This document shows, in pieces, positions 50,655 through 59,711 of a stretch of DNA of 64,000 nt. The position numbers were made by a program, and so were the translations under genes. The stretch comes from Rhizobium sp. SG_E_25_P2. Lineage in GTDB: Bacteria > Pseudomonadota > Alphaproteobacteria > Rhizobiales > Rhizobiaceae. The stretch's first letter is position 1; every line of letters starts with the position of its first letter. The stretch lies in contig NZ_JARXVM010000011.1 in the NCBI RefSeq assembly GCF_029892285.1, positions 1 to 64,000 of the forward strand, written 5' to 3'. A model generated the notes under the pieces. The model saw nothing but the letters and a program-made list of their open reading frames with translations, did no database searches and was not told the origin of the DNA.

Positions 50655-50920
50655 CACGAAACTCCAGTCGCATATTGCAATAATGTCGGCGGGGTTGCTC
50701 GAATCGCGGGAAGACGCGTTGCAAACAGGCTGCCGGCGGAGGCACAACGCATTCGCACCGATCGAGTTGCGCCGCAGCGCAAAACAATTTTCAGCATATG
50801 GGCGCGCTCACGCAAAAACCCCTGAATTTCCAGAGTATATTAACGGTGAATTATCTTTCGGAAGTGGTAATATACAGCGAATAAGCAGAACCGTGCCAAC
50901 GGCGGAATCCCGGAGACGAC

Positions 50921-53080
50921 ATGCGAGTTTGGCCCAATACGAGAAAAGGCTTGAGCCATGCCGGCATGGTTGTGGTTGTCGGTCTTCTTCTCGTGGCGCT
51001 CAGCGCGACCCTTGCTGCCCTCGTGGCCCAATCCGTCACATCGATCTATCACAATGCTGATCGAATCGATGACGCGCGCGCGGTGACGGCCGCGCAGGGG
51101 GCGTCGAAGTCAATCCGGGCGCGCCTTTCCGCGACGCTGCGCGACAACGCCTTCTGGGACGACGCGTATGCGATCACGCAGTCGCCCGAGGCAGAGCAAT
51201 GGATCTACGACAACTGGGCCTCGACCACAGCGGACTATCCTCTCTACGACACCGCCATTGTCTATGACGGTTCGAACCGCGCGATCATCGCCTATCACAA
51301 CGGGGTTGAAATCTCTCAGGTCGACCAGTTCTTCGATTCATCCCTGCCCACACTGCTCGGCAAAGCCCGGGAACCCATGCTGGATCGCGATAATTTGGCC
51401 GTCGGCTTCATCCGCACGCGGCTGGGCGTCGCCGTGGTCGGCGCGGCGCCCATCCAGCCCGGCGCTTTCGATCCGGACCGATCCAATAGCCGATCGCATA
51501 TGCTGCTTTTTGCAAAGCACATGACGCCGGAAATGATCGGCGATGTCCGCGGCACCTTCAACATTCGGGGCCTCACCCTCAGCAATACGCCCGCCAAGGA
51601 CAATCTCTCTATCGCGCTGCGCAATGTCAGCGGCGAACACATCGCCTATTTCGTCTGGCCAAGCCAGAAACCGGGAACCGCGAGTTATCAGAAGGTCGAG
51701 CATATGTTGTCGATCGCCGCGGGCATCTTCGTCGCGATCGTCGCGGCGATCGTCGCCGTGGCCGGCCTGCTGCTGCGCGACTCCCGCCAAAGGGAAAAGT
51801 CCCTGGCGTGGCAGGCGGCCCATGACCCTCTGACCGGACTTCTCAATCGAGCAGGTCTATATCAGCGCGCCGAAGAAGAGTTCGCGACGCTGGAGCGGCG
51901 GGGGCTGACCCTGCATCTGGTCGATCTCGACGGCTTCAAGGCCGTCAACGACATCTGGGGGCATCCGGTCGGAGACCAGTTGATCAAGGACGCTGCGCGC
52001 CGGCTCTTGCTCGGCCTTCCCGAAGACGCAGCCATCGCCCGTCTTGGCGGCGACGAATTCGCGGTCCTGTCCGAAGGCGAAGGCGAGATCGGCGCGACCA
52101 TACAACATGCATTCTCGACGCATTTCGACATTGATGGGCGCGTGGTGAAAGTGGGCGCGAGCGTCGGCGTGGCGTCGACCGATCCGCAGACTGCGGACAT
52201 TCACGAATTGCTGCGCCGCGCCGACCTTGCGCTCTACCGCGCCAAGGAACGGGGGCGCGGCGTCAATATCGCCTACGAGCCCGGGCTGGACCAGGACGCC
52301 CTCCGGCAACGCGACATGGAGCAAGACCTGCGCCAGGGACTGGCCAATAACGAAATCGACGTGGCTTTCCAGCCGCTGATCTGCGCGCGCAACGGCGCTC
52401 TGGGCGGCGTCGAGGCGCTGGCTCGGTGGAAAAAGCCCGATGGCAGCGTGATTGCGCCTGATCTCTTCATTCCGGCCGCCGAACGCTCCGGCCTCATCGA
52501 CCAACTCGGTCTTCGCATCGCTGAACTCGCCTTCCAGGCTGCGGCCGAGTGGGGCGATACGCGGCTTGCGCTGAACATCTCCCCGATCCAGCTCAAAAAT
52601 CCCTTCCTGGTGACAAATCTCGCCGAATTGATGCAACGGCGCCGGTTCTCTCCCAACCGGCTGACGATCGAAGTGACCGAAGGCGTGCTGATTTCAGATC
52701 CGGCACAGGCGCACAAGACCTTCGACGAATTCAAGGCGATGGGCGTCAAGATTGCGCTCGACGATTTCGGCTGCGGTTACGCCAGCATCGGCGCGCTTCG
52801 GGAATTCGGCTTCGACAGGCTGAAGATCGACCGTTCGCTGGTGATCGCGCTGGATGCGGATGAAAATGCAAGCGCCGTGCTGCAAGCGACAATTTCGCTC
52901 GCCAATGCGTTGAAAGTGGCGGTGACAGCCGAGGGGATCGAAACGGAGACACAGGCCGCCTTCGCAAAAATGTCAGGTTGCGACGAATTGCAGGGCTATC
53001 ATTTCTCAAAACCGGTGCCGGCCTCCGAGATCGTCGCCCGTTATCTACCCCTTCTGGACACGGCTCCGAAGGTGGCTTGA
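50921..53080 (+). CDS. CHASE4-GGDEF-EAL membrane protein
   Basis: A 719-aa protein: membrane segment (about residues 13-36, VVVVGLLLVALSATLAALVA), periplasmic CHASE4-like sensor (about 45-255, with DNAFWDDAYAI), a second membrane segment (IAAGIFVAIVAAIVAVAGLL), GGDEF (RLGGDEFAVLSE near 377) and EAL (GGVEALARWKK near 498; LDDFGCGYASIGAL). Both catalytic sites appear complete. It would change c-di-GMP in response to an outside signal. GGAG precedes the ATG. Confidence 0.9.
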   Translation: MRVWPNTRKGLSHAGMVVVVGLLLVALSATLAALVAQSVTSIYHNADRIDDARAVTAAQGASKSIRARLSATLRDNAFWDDAYAITQSPEAEQWIYDNWASTTADYPLYDTAIVYDGSNRAIIAYHNGVEISQVDQFFDSSLPTLLGKAREPMLDRDNLAVGFIRTRLGVAVVGAAPIQPGAFDPDRSNSRSHMLLFAKHMTPEMIGDVRGTFNIRGLTLSNTPAKDNLSIALRNVSGEHIAYFVWPSQKPGTASYQKVEHMLSIAAGIFVAIVAAIVAVAGLLLRDSRQREKSLAWQAAHDPLTGLLNRAGLYQRAEEEFATLERRGLTLHLVDLDGFKAVNDIWGHPVGDQLIKDAARRLLLGLPEDAAIARLGGDEFAVLSEGEGEIGATIQHAFSTHFDIDGRVVKVGASVGVASTDPQTADIHELLRRADLALYRAKERGRGVNIAYEPGLDQDALRQRDMEQDLRQGLANNEIDVAFQPLICARNGALGGVEALARWKKPDGSVIAPDLFIPAAERSGLIDQLGLRIAELAFQAAAEWGDTRLALNISPIQLKNPFLVTNLAELMQRRRFSPNRLTIEVTEGVLISDPAQAHKTFDEFKAMGVKIALDDFGCGYASIGALREFGFDRLKIDRSLVIALDADENASAVLQATISLANALKVAVTAEGIETETQAAFAKMSGCDELQGYHFSKPVPASEIVARYLPLLDTAPKVA

Positions 53081-53099
53081 TCGCCGATCCTGCCCAGGC

Positions 53100-53249
53100 T
53101 TATCGGAGATTTGCCTTGGCCCTGGTTTCGCTCGTCGACAGCGAGCGGAAGAACGGAACAATCTGCCAAAGCGCCGACAGACCGACGAGCAGACAATTGA
53201 GGCCGCCAACGATGATGCGGAGCAATGTGGTGATAGTGAACTCATGCAT
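53100..53249 (-). CDS. Possible small single-span membrane protein
   Basis: A 49-aa frame with one hydrophobic segment (TLLRIIVGGLNCLLVGLSAL). The ATG at 53249 has AGGAAG seven bases upstream. No family is known. It fills the space between the CHASE4 protein and the exporter gene on the opposite strand. Confidence 0.4.
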   Translation of the reverse strand: MHEFTITTLLRIIVGGLNCLLVGLSALWQIVPFFRSLSTSETRAKANLR

Positions 53250-53428
53250 GAAAACTTCCTGTGAGACGTAGCGCCCCAACCCCACGGTCAGCCTCGAAAG
53301 TTCCTCAATCTTCACCTAATTCGGTCCACCGCAATATTTTCATCAATCACGACTATTAAGACGCTTCCCTATGGCCCGGCCTTGGGCTAGCGAATCGCGC
53401 GGATAACGGCGCTTGCGAGATAAAAGAC

Positions 53429-54595
53429 ATGGCGATCATCACAGACCCAGCCCAGATCACGCCTTTGGCGGAGCCGGCGCAGCGGACGCAGCGGCGCTCG
53501 GCGCTGGTGGGGCCGACATCGGCGGCGCGCTGGCTCTTGCTGTTCGTGCTGATCGCCGGGGTTTATTTCTTCTATGGTTTCGTCGTGCCGGTGCTGGCGG
53601 CGCTGGTGATCGGCTTCGCCACCTGGCCGATCTACAAACGGCTGCTCGCCACGGTGAACGGGCGGCGGACGGTGGCCGCCTCGATCGCGCTCGCTTTGGT
53701 CCTCCTGGTGATCGTGGCGCCGCTGTCGATCGCCATCATCGCCGCCGTCAAGGAAATCAAGGTCTGGACGGCATGGGCCGTGGCGGCCAACGCCGCTGGC
53801 GCTCCGGCTCCCGCCTGGCTGATGCAGGTGCCGCTGGTCGGCGACGTCCTCAGCGAACAATGGACAACCCATTTCGGCAAGCCCGGAGGCTTCGGCGAAT
53901 TGGTGCAGGTGGTTTCGGGCGCCAATATCGGCAATATCGGCCAGGGCGTGCTGGTGGTCGGCGCCACCGCTTTCCAGAAGATGCTCAGCCTGTTGTTCAT
54001 GCTGATCACGCTGCTGTTCGTGTATCGCGATGGCGAACATCTCGTCGCCCAACTCGATCAGCTCGGCGAGCAGGTGCTGCCCGGGCGCTGGCGGCGGGTG
54101 TCACGCATCGTGCCGCTGACGATCAGCTCCACCGTCTCGGGCATGACCATCATCGCCATCGGCGAAGGCATCGTGCTCGGGGTCGCTTATTGGCTGGCCG
54201 GCGTGCCCTCTCCCGTCACCCTTGGCATCATTACCGGCGTCATGGCGCTCATTCCCGGCGGCGCGCCGCTATCCTTCACGCTGGTGTCGATCTATCTCGC
54301 CGCCAGCGGTAACTTCATGGCCGGCGTGGCGCTGATCACCTGGGGTTCGGTGGAACTGTTCATCGTCGACAAGACGCTTAGGCCCAAGCTGGTGGGCGGC
54401 CCGATCAAGCTGCCGTTCCTGCCGACCTTTTTCGGCCTGATCGGCGGCGTCAAGACCATGGGCTTTCTCGGTCTGTTCGTTGGCCCGGTGCTGATGGCGC
54501 TGCTGGTTTCGATCTGGCGGGAATGGGTCTACGAGGCCAAACAGGCCAACGACGCCCAGCTGCTGCCGGCCGCCGCTGAGATGGACGGCCCCTGA
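53429..54595 (+). CDS. AI-2E-family (TqsA/YdiK-like) membrane transporter
   Basis: A 388-aa membrane protein of the AI-2E exporter (DUF20) family: N-terminal membrane pair (LLLFVLIAGVYFFYGFVVPV, about residues 31-50), a soluble loop, then the family core (LMLITLLFVYRDGEHLV, and ITGVMALIPGGAPLSFTLVS near 270) and GLFVGPVLMALLVSIW at the end. Relatives export autoinducer-2 or act as Na+/H+ antiporters, so the substrate is open. A strong hairpin follows. Confidence 0.85.
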   Translation: MAIITDPAQITPLAEPAQRTQRRSALVGPTSAARWLLLFVLIAGVYFFYGFVVPVLAALVIGFATWPIYKRLLATVNGRRTVAASIALALVLLVIVAPLSIAIIAAVKEIKVWTAWAVAANAAGAPAPAWLMQVPLVGDVLSEQWTTHFGKPGGFGELVQVVSGANIGNIGQGVLVVGATAFQKMLSLLFMLITLLFVYRDGEHLVAQLDQLGEQVLPGRWRRVSRIVPLTISSTVSGMTIIAIGEGIVLGVAYWLAGVPSPVTLGIITGVMALIPGGAPLSFTLVSIYLAASGNFMAGVALITWGSVELFIVDKTLRPKLVGGPIKLPFLPTFFGLIGGVKTMGFLGLFVGPVLMALLVSIWREWVYEAKQANDAQLLPAAAEMDGP

Positions 54596-54618
54596 GCCGC
54601 AAGCGTTGCACCCCGCAA

Positions 54619-54649
54619 AAGGCCGGCGGATCGTCGATCCGCCGGCCTT
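54619..54649. terminator. Two-way hairpin terminator between convergent genes
   Basis: A perfect 14-bp stem (54619-54632 with 54636-54649; AAGG and CCTT at the base) lies between the stops of the exporter and the TonB receptor. The A-rich 5' flank (CAAAA) acts as a T-run for the minus strand, so the receptor transcript is the better served. Confidence 0.65.
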
Positions 54650-54682
54650 GCCCTATCAGCTCTATGCCCTATTGCCTGCCCA

Positions 54683-56863
54683 TCACCAGAGCTTGTTGAT
54701 CTTCAGCATCACAGTGCGGCCCGCGCCATAGGAGCAGACCAGCGTTCCCTGGCAACCCGTGACATACTCCTTGTCGAACAGGTTGGCCGCCGTCAGCGAA
54801 ACGCCGAGATTGTCTTTCTGGTAGCGAATGGCGGCGTCGGCCACCACGGCGCCCGGAACCCGCAGCGTGTTTTCCATATCCGCCCAGCTCTTGCCCTGAT
54901 AGCGCAGGCCGCCGCCGATGCTGACGCCGTCCAGCATGCCGACCGGCAGCTTGTAATCGAGCCAGGCCGAAGCGGAGACATCCGGGATCAGATAGGGCGA
55001 ATTGCCGACATAGGACGCCACATTGTGCTGGGTGATCTCCATGTCGAGATAGGTGAAGCCGGCCACCGCGCGCCATTGCTCGGTCAGATCGACCTTGGCC
55101 TCCAACTCGATCCCCCGGGATTTCACTTCGCCGATCTGTTCGCTGGCGTAAGTCGTGGGGTTTGTGAGCGTCCAGTTCTGCTTGACGATCTGGAAGACGG
55201 AGGCGGTGAACACGCCGTCGATGAAATCGGGGCGGTATTTGACGCCCGCCTCAAGCTGGTAGCCCTCCTCAGGATCAAGCCCCTCGCCGCTCGCGGTCGT
55301 GCCAATCACCGGATCGAAGAAGGTCGAGGCGCTGACATAAGGCGTGACGCCATTGGCGAATTCATAGGCGAGGCCGGCACGACCGCTGAGCGCCTTGTTG
55401 TCGGCGACATAGTCCGTTCCGCCGAGGTCATAATCGGAATCCGTATGCACGAAGTCATAGCGACCGTTGAGTGTGGCCACCCAGCCGGCGCCAAAACGCA
55501 TCTGGTTCTGGGCGTAGAGCCCCACCTGCTGCTGCACCAGATCCTGGATCAGGTAAGGCGTTGTGACGATGTCGGCGCCATATTCGGGATCGAGCACGCT
55601 GATTGGCGCCGCATAGCCCGAGGCCTGCACCTGGTCGATGCCGAAATAGCGATAATCGATCCCGACCATCAGATCATGGCTGACGGGGCCGGTATCGAAA
55701 GAACCCTCGGCATGGGTGTCGACATTGAAGGCGTCGACGCTGGTGTGATGCTCAAAGCCGATGCGGTAGAATTCGGCATTGGCCGCATCCGCCGACGAGC
55801 AATCGCTGAAATAGGTGACAGCGTCATAGCAGCCATAGGTGTAGGGCGCGTTTTCGTATTTCTTCACATGGCCGTAGCGCAGCGTCTGCTTGAGCGTGAC
55901 GCCGCTTTCCAGTTCGTGCTCGAAACTGTAGCCGATCATGGTCTGCCGCGTCGTTCCCTCGTCGAGATCGGGTTCGCCGTAATAGTTGTCCGGATCGACC
56001 TTGCCGAAGGGCGCGTTCTTCACAGTGCCGTAATAGGGCAGGAAGCTGCCGGCGCCATGGCGCTGGTCGAGCGTGGAGTAATAGGCGAAGACGTTGAGCT
56101 TGGTGGCGTCGTCGGGGCTCCAGGTCAGTTGCGGCATGACCGCGCTGCGCAGGTCGTTGCCGTAATCGGTCTGGTAATTGCCGCCCGAAACCTTGGCGGT
56201 CAGGCGATAGCTGAAGGCGCTGTCCTTGATTGCGTTGGACGCGTCGAAGCCGACATAGCCATTGCCGAAATTGTTGACGCCGGCTTCGGTGGAGAGAAGC
56301 GGCTGGTCGGTCGGCGTCTTGCGGGTCATGTCGACGATGCCGCCCGGGCTGCCGCCGCCATAGAGCGCCGAGGACGGCCCCTTGAGCACCGTGATCCGGT
56401 CAAGAAAATAGGAATCGATCTGGAAGCCCCCGAAGCCATAGCTCTGGAGATTGAGGCCATCGAGATAGCCGCCGGTCTGGGTGGCGTCGAAGCCGCGGAT
56501 ATAGACCCAGTCGGTGTCGGGATCGCTGCCGAACGGCTGGGCGGTGACGCCTGACGCATAGCGCAGCGCCTCGTCGATCTTGCCGGACACGGCGCGATCC
56601 TCGATCTCCTCGCGACCGATCACGCTCACCGATTGCGGCACGCGGGCGATCGGCATCGCCATCTTGGCGCCCGCCTCGGTCGCTTCCGCCGCATAGCCCT
56701 TCACCGGCCCATTCGCCGCGGCCTTCTCGTCCGTCTCGACGACGATCTTCTTGAGCTGGGTGGCCTCCTGGGCGGCCGCGCCGTGTGCCGCCGCAAGCGC
56801 GATCGCCGCGACGCCCGCCGCGAGCCACGCCGCACGGCTCGCCCCTCTCTTCATCTGTGTCAT
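54683..56863 (-). CDS. TonB-dependent ferric-siderophore receptor (FhuA-like)
   Basis: A 726-aa outer-membrane receptor: signal peptide (AAWLAAGVAAIALAAAHGAA), an N-terminal TonB-box-like stretch (KKIVVETDE), plug domain (RVPQSVSVIGREEIEDR; YIRGFDATQTGGYLDGL; VLKGPSSALYGGGSPGGIV near residue 160), barrel, and C-terminal VMLKINKLW. It is encoded with an AraC-type regulator and a FhuC/D/B-like ABC importer, so ferric hydroxamate uptake is the best guess. AGGGGA precedes the ATG. Upstream lie a TGAC-N7-GTCA palindrome and two AraC-type half-sites. Confidence 0.92.
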   Translation of the reverse strand: MTQMKRGASRAAWLAAGVAAIALAAAHGAAAQEATQLKKIVVETDEKAAANGPVKGYAAEATEAGAKMAMPIARVPQSVSVIGREEIEDRAVSGKIDEALRYASGVTAQPFGSDPDTDWVYIRGFDATQTGGYLDGLNLQSYGFGGFQIDSYFLDRITVLKGPSSALYGGGSPGGIVDMTRKTPTDQPLLSTEAGVNNFGNGYVGFDASNAIKDSAFSYRLTAKVSGGNYQTDYGNDLRSAVMPQLTWSPDDATKLNVFAYYSTLDQRHGAGSFLPYYGTVKNAPFGKVDPDNYYGEPDLDEGTTRQTMIGYSFEHELESGVTLKQTLRYGHVKKYENAPYTYGCYDAVTYFSDCSSADAANAEFYRIGFEHHTSVDAFNVDTHAEGSFDTGPVSHDLMVGIDYRYFGIDQVQASGYAAPISVLDPEYGADIVTTPYLIQDLVQQQVGLYAQNQMRFGAGWVATLNGRYDFVHTDSDYDLGGTDYVADNKALSGRAGLAYEFANGVTPYVSASTFFDPVIGTTASGEGLDPEEGYQLEAGVKYRPDFIDGVFTASVFQIVKQNWTLTNPTTYASEQIGEVKSRGIELEAKVDLTEQWRAVAGFTYLDMEITQHNVASYVGNSPYLIPDVSASAWLDYKLPVGMLDGVSIGGGLRYQGKSWADMENTLRVPGAVVADAAIRYQKDNLGVSLTAANLFDKEYVTGCQGTLVCSYGAGRTVMLKINKLW

Positions 56864-56915
56864 GCTTGTCCCCTTTGCGAGCGCTCACGCGCCTGCTTCA
56901 CGCTTGATGATAAGA

Positions 56916-56930
56916 TGACTGTATAAGTCA
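56916..56930. promoter_or_regulatory. Candidate iron-responsive operator (TGAC-N7-GTCA)
   Basis: TGACT-GTATA-AGTCA is a perfect 5-bp palindrome of the TGA-N9-TCA form, 53 bases upstream of the receptor ATG. It shares TGAC-N7-GTCA with the site upstream of the other TonB receptor. Confidence 0.55.
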
Positions 56931-56944
56931 GCTTTTCGCGCGCT

Positions 56945-56984
56945 GCTTGACCGTTCTTTTGCGGGCTTGAACGTTTTTGTTCAA
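56945..56984. promoter_or_regulatory. Candidate AraC-type activator sites
   Basis: GCTTGACCGTT (56945-56955) and GCTTGAACGTT (56965-56975) are direct repeats exactly 20 bp apart (10 of 11 bases equal), the two-turn spacing used by AraC-family activators. TTGAAC-N6-GTTCAA (56967-56984) adds an inverted copy. The site lies between the AraC-type regulator and the receptor gene. Confidence 0.6.
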
Positions 56985-57011
56985 AATCACCAGGATTGAC
57001 GTGGGCGTCAC

Positions 57012-57896
57012 TCAATCAGGCCGATCCCGGCGCCAAACCGATGGCGGCGATCCGACATGACGCCGGAACATTCGGGTCAGATGCGCGGCGTCCGAAAAAC
57101 CCATTTCCGCAGCGATTTCCGCGAGCGGCTGGCGCGTTTCGGTCAGTCTCGTCTTGACGCGACGGATTCGCGCCCGCATCTGCCATTGATGCGGCGGCAG
57201 ACCGGTAGACGCTTTGAAGGCGTGGCTGAAATAACAGGCCGACAGGCCGGCGATGGCCGCAAGTTCATCAAGCCGGATGGTGCGCAGGCAGTTGTCCTCG
57301 ATGAAATCCGTCACCTGACGCAATTGCCATTGCGCGAGTTTGCTGCGCATGCGCCGTTGCGAGACCGGCACCTTCATCACGGCGACCAGCAGAGCAAGCG
57401 CCAGCCCATCGCCATAGAGATCATGCAACGGTTCTTCGGACACGCATTCGCGCGCCAGAAGCTCCGCCAGAGCAAACAGCCTCGGCTCGGACACCATAAG
57501 CCGAGGCTGTTCGAAAGCCGCCGGCGAAAAATCCTCGCCGAAGCGTCGTTCCAGCGTCTCCGCGTCGAAATGCAGATCCAGATGCCGGACGGAACGGACG
57601 CCATGCGAATAGGCTTCGATGTCCATGCCGGCCGGAATAAAGGAGATGAAAGGGGCGACGCTGAGCCCCCGGCTCCGTCCGCCGATTTCGCGCATCTCAA
57701 ACCGGGCGTCGCTGGCGCCATCGGCGGACAGCGCCACGAACAGGCGCGGATCGCGAGCGCTGTAGAAGCCGCCCGCGCCGGGCGCGCAGGTCACATCCCA
57801 GAGATCGGCGGCCATGCCGTTCCAGTAGCGCCGCTGGAAATAGCGTTCCACCGTATAGCCGCCGATGCGATTGGTCATGCGGGGAACGAAATTCAT
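57012..57896 (-). CDS. AraC-family regulator of siderophore uptake
   Basis: A 294-aa protein with an N-terminal cupin-like sensor and a C-terminal double HTH (about residues 190-290: LRTIRLDELAAIAGLSACYF, then PLAEIAAEMGFSDAAHLTRM). It is upstream of the receptor gene on the same strand, and divergent from the ABC importer. By analogy with siderophore-sensing AraC regulators (PchR, AlcR, RhrA type), it likely activates the receptor when the ferri-siderophore is inside the cell. Confidence 0.88.
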   Translation of the reverse strand: MNFVPRMTNRIGGYTVERYFQRRYWNGMAADLWDVTCAPGAGGFYSARDPRLFVALSADGASDARFEMREIGGRSRGLSVAPFISFIPAGMDIEAYSHGVRSVRHLDLHFDAETLERRFGEDFSPAAFEQPRLMVSEPRLFALAELLARECVSEEPLHDLYGDGLALALLVAVMKVPVSQRRMRSKLAQWQLRQVTDFIEDNCLRTIRLDELAAIAGLSACYFSHAFKASTGLPPHQWQMRARIRRVKTRLTETRQPLAEIAAEMGFSDAAHLTRMFRRHVGSPPSVWRRDRPD

Positions 57897-57942
57897 CGAG
57901 ACGCGAAACCTTGTCCATGCGTGGCGCGGGGCGCGTCCGCGA

Positions 57943-57958
57943 GTTAACTTGACTTAAC
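57943..57958. promoter_or_regulatory. AT-rich palindrome in the divergent araC/fhuC promoter
   Basis: GTTAA-CTTGAC-TTAAC is a perfect 5-bp inverted repeat that contains TTGACT, a possible -35 element, with AT-rich sequence (57960-57975) beside it. It lies between the AraC-type regulator and the ABC importer. Role unknown. Confidence 0.3.
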
Positions 57959-58039
57959 CTATCATATTATATAGCGGCGTTTCAACGCAGATGACGCGAC
58001 AGGGCGCCCGGATACCGGGGTGACGCGAAAGGAACTGAG

Positions 58040-58825
58040 ATGTCTGACACACAGCCGGTCTTCTCCACACGCGGACTGAGTTTCAAGGTCGCCGACCGGA
58101 TGCTGCTTGACGACGTGTCGATCGCCTTCAAGAGCGGCTGCGTTTCGGCGCTGATCGGCCATAACGGATCGGGGAAATCCACGCTACTCAAGCTTCTGGC
58201 GCGGCAGATCGCACCGTCTGGCGGCGACATCCTGTTTTCCGGCGAACCTGTCGCCGCCTTCGGCGCCCGTCGCTTCGCCCGCGAGGTCGCCTATCTGCCG
58301 CAGGACCTGACGACGGCGGCAGGCATGACGGTAGCCGAACTGGCCGCAGCCGGCCGCTACCCCTGGCATGGCGCGCTCGGCCGTTTCACGGCGCTCGACC
58401 GCGCCATGGTCGAAGAGGCGCTAGAAATCACCCATACGGCGTCCATGCGCGACCGCCTGGTAGAAACCCTGTCGGGCGGCGAGCGCCAACGCGCCTGGAT
58501 CGCCATGCTGATGGCGCAGGACAGCCGCTGCCTGCTCTTGGACGAGCCGACCTCGGCGCTCGACATCGCCCACCAGCTCGAACTTCTCGCCTTGATCCGC
58601 CGCCTGTCGCGCGAAAAGTCGCTGTCGGTGATCATCGTCCTGCACGACGTCAACATGGCCGCCCGTTTCGCCGACGACATCCACGCCCTGAAGGGCGGCC
58701 AGCTGGTCGCCTCCGGTCCGGCGCGCGCCATCATGACCGATGAAACGCTGCGCATGATCTACGGCGTCGACATGACGGTGATGCCGCATCCCGCCCTCGA
58801 CATTCCGCTTGCCTATGTTTCCTGA
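58040..58825 (+). CDS. Ferric-siderophore ABC importer ATPase (FhuC-like)
   Basis: A 261-aa ATPase: Walker A GHNGSGKST (about residues 40-48), Q-loop VAYLPQDL, signature LSGGERQRAW, Walker B CLLLDEPTSALD and H-loop VLHDVN. The YLPQ and FTALDRAMVEEAL features are those of FhuC/FecE proteins. AAAGGAA precedes the ATG. It is the first gene of a fhuCDB-like operon divergent from the AraC-type regulator. Confidence 0.92.
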   Translation: MSDTQPVFSTRGLSFKVADRMLLDDVSIAFKSGCVSALIGHNGSGKSTLLKLLARQIAPSGGDILFSGEPVAAFGARRFAREVAYLPQDLTTAAGMTVAELAAAGRYPWHGALGRFTALDRAMVEEALEITHTASMRDRLVETLSGGERQRAWIAMLMAQDSRCLLLDEPTSALDIAHQLELLALIRRLSREKSLSVIIVLHDVNMAARFADDIHALKGGQLVASGPARAIMTDETLRMIYGVDMTVMPHPALDIPLAYVS

Positions 58826-59711
58826 TCGCCTCCCCCTCAGCCGCCGCGCGGTGATCGCCAGCCTGGCTGTCGTCCCCCTCGCTCTGTCCGCCCGCGCCGA
58901 AGCGCCGCGCTTCCGCCGCATCGCCACGCTCGACTACGCCGTCGCCGCGACGCTGATCGAGACGGGCGGCGCGCTGGCAGCCGTCGCCGAAGCCGCCGAC
59001 TGGGACAAATGGATGGGCGCGCCCGCTTTGCCGGCCGGCGTCGTCAATCTCGGCAGCGCCTGGGAGGTGAATTTCGAACTGCTGGCGGCGCTGAAACCCG
59101 ATCTCATCATCACCACGCCGTATCTCGACGCGTTGCTGCCAAAGCTCAAGGACATCGCGCCATGCCTGCGGATTTCCGTCTTCGATGGTTCGGGCGAGCC
59201 GGTGCTGCCCAAGGCGATCGCCGAAACACGGCGGATGGGAGATTATCTCGGCGCATCCGCAGCGATTTCGGCCTATCTCGACCGGTCCGACCAGCTATTC
59301 GCCGATTGCCGCAGCCGCCTGGCCCGGTTGCCCGAACGCGATCTGTTGCTGTTCTACCTGATCGACGACCGCCACGCTTATGTCTATGGCGCGCCGGGGC
59401 TGTATCAGGGCGCGCTCGACCGCCTGGGCGTCAAGAACGCCTGGACATCGCCCTGCAATTACTGGGGTTTCGCCATGACCGGACTTGAAGGCCTCGGCGC
59501 GGCTGCCGGCGACTCCACCCACGCCATTCTCTTCGAACCCACGCCGCGCGACGTCATGGCCAAGATCGGTCAGAGCCCGATCTGGCAGGCCTTGCCCTTC
59601 AACCGCACGGGTCGCCTGTCCATTCTGCCGCCGGCGCTCGCTTATGGCATGGTGACCGAGGCCACCCGCTTCGCGGACCTGCTGACATCGGCGATCGAGG
59701 CACGCTCATGA
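58815..59711 (+). CDS. Ferric-siderophore periplasmic binding protein (FhuD-like)
   Basis: A 298-aa class III binding protein. The N-terminus has a twin-arginine-like signal (LSRRAVIASLAVVPLALSARA), as FhuD proteins often do. The mature part shows IATLDYAVAATLIETGG, the PDLIITTPYLD strand and a C-terminal lobe ending ALAYGMVTEATRFADLL. It would pass ferric hydroxamates to the FhuB-like permease. Its ATG lies within the end of the ATPase gene. Confidence 0.88.
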   Translation: MFPDRLPLSRRAVIASLAVVPLALSARAEAPRFRRIATLDYAVAATLIETGGALAAVAEAADWDKWMGAPALPAGVVNLGSAWEVNFELLAALKPDLIITTPYLDALLPKLKDIAPCLRISVFDGSGEPVLPKAIAETRRMGDYLGASAAISAYLDRSDQLFADCRSRLARLPERDLLLFYLIDDRHAYVYGAPGLYQGALDRLGVKNAWTSPCNYWGFAMTGLEGLGAAAGDSTHAILFEPTPRDVMAKIGQSPIWQALPFNRTGRLSILPPALAYGMVTEATRFADLLTSAIEARS

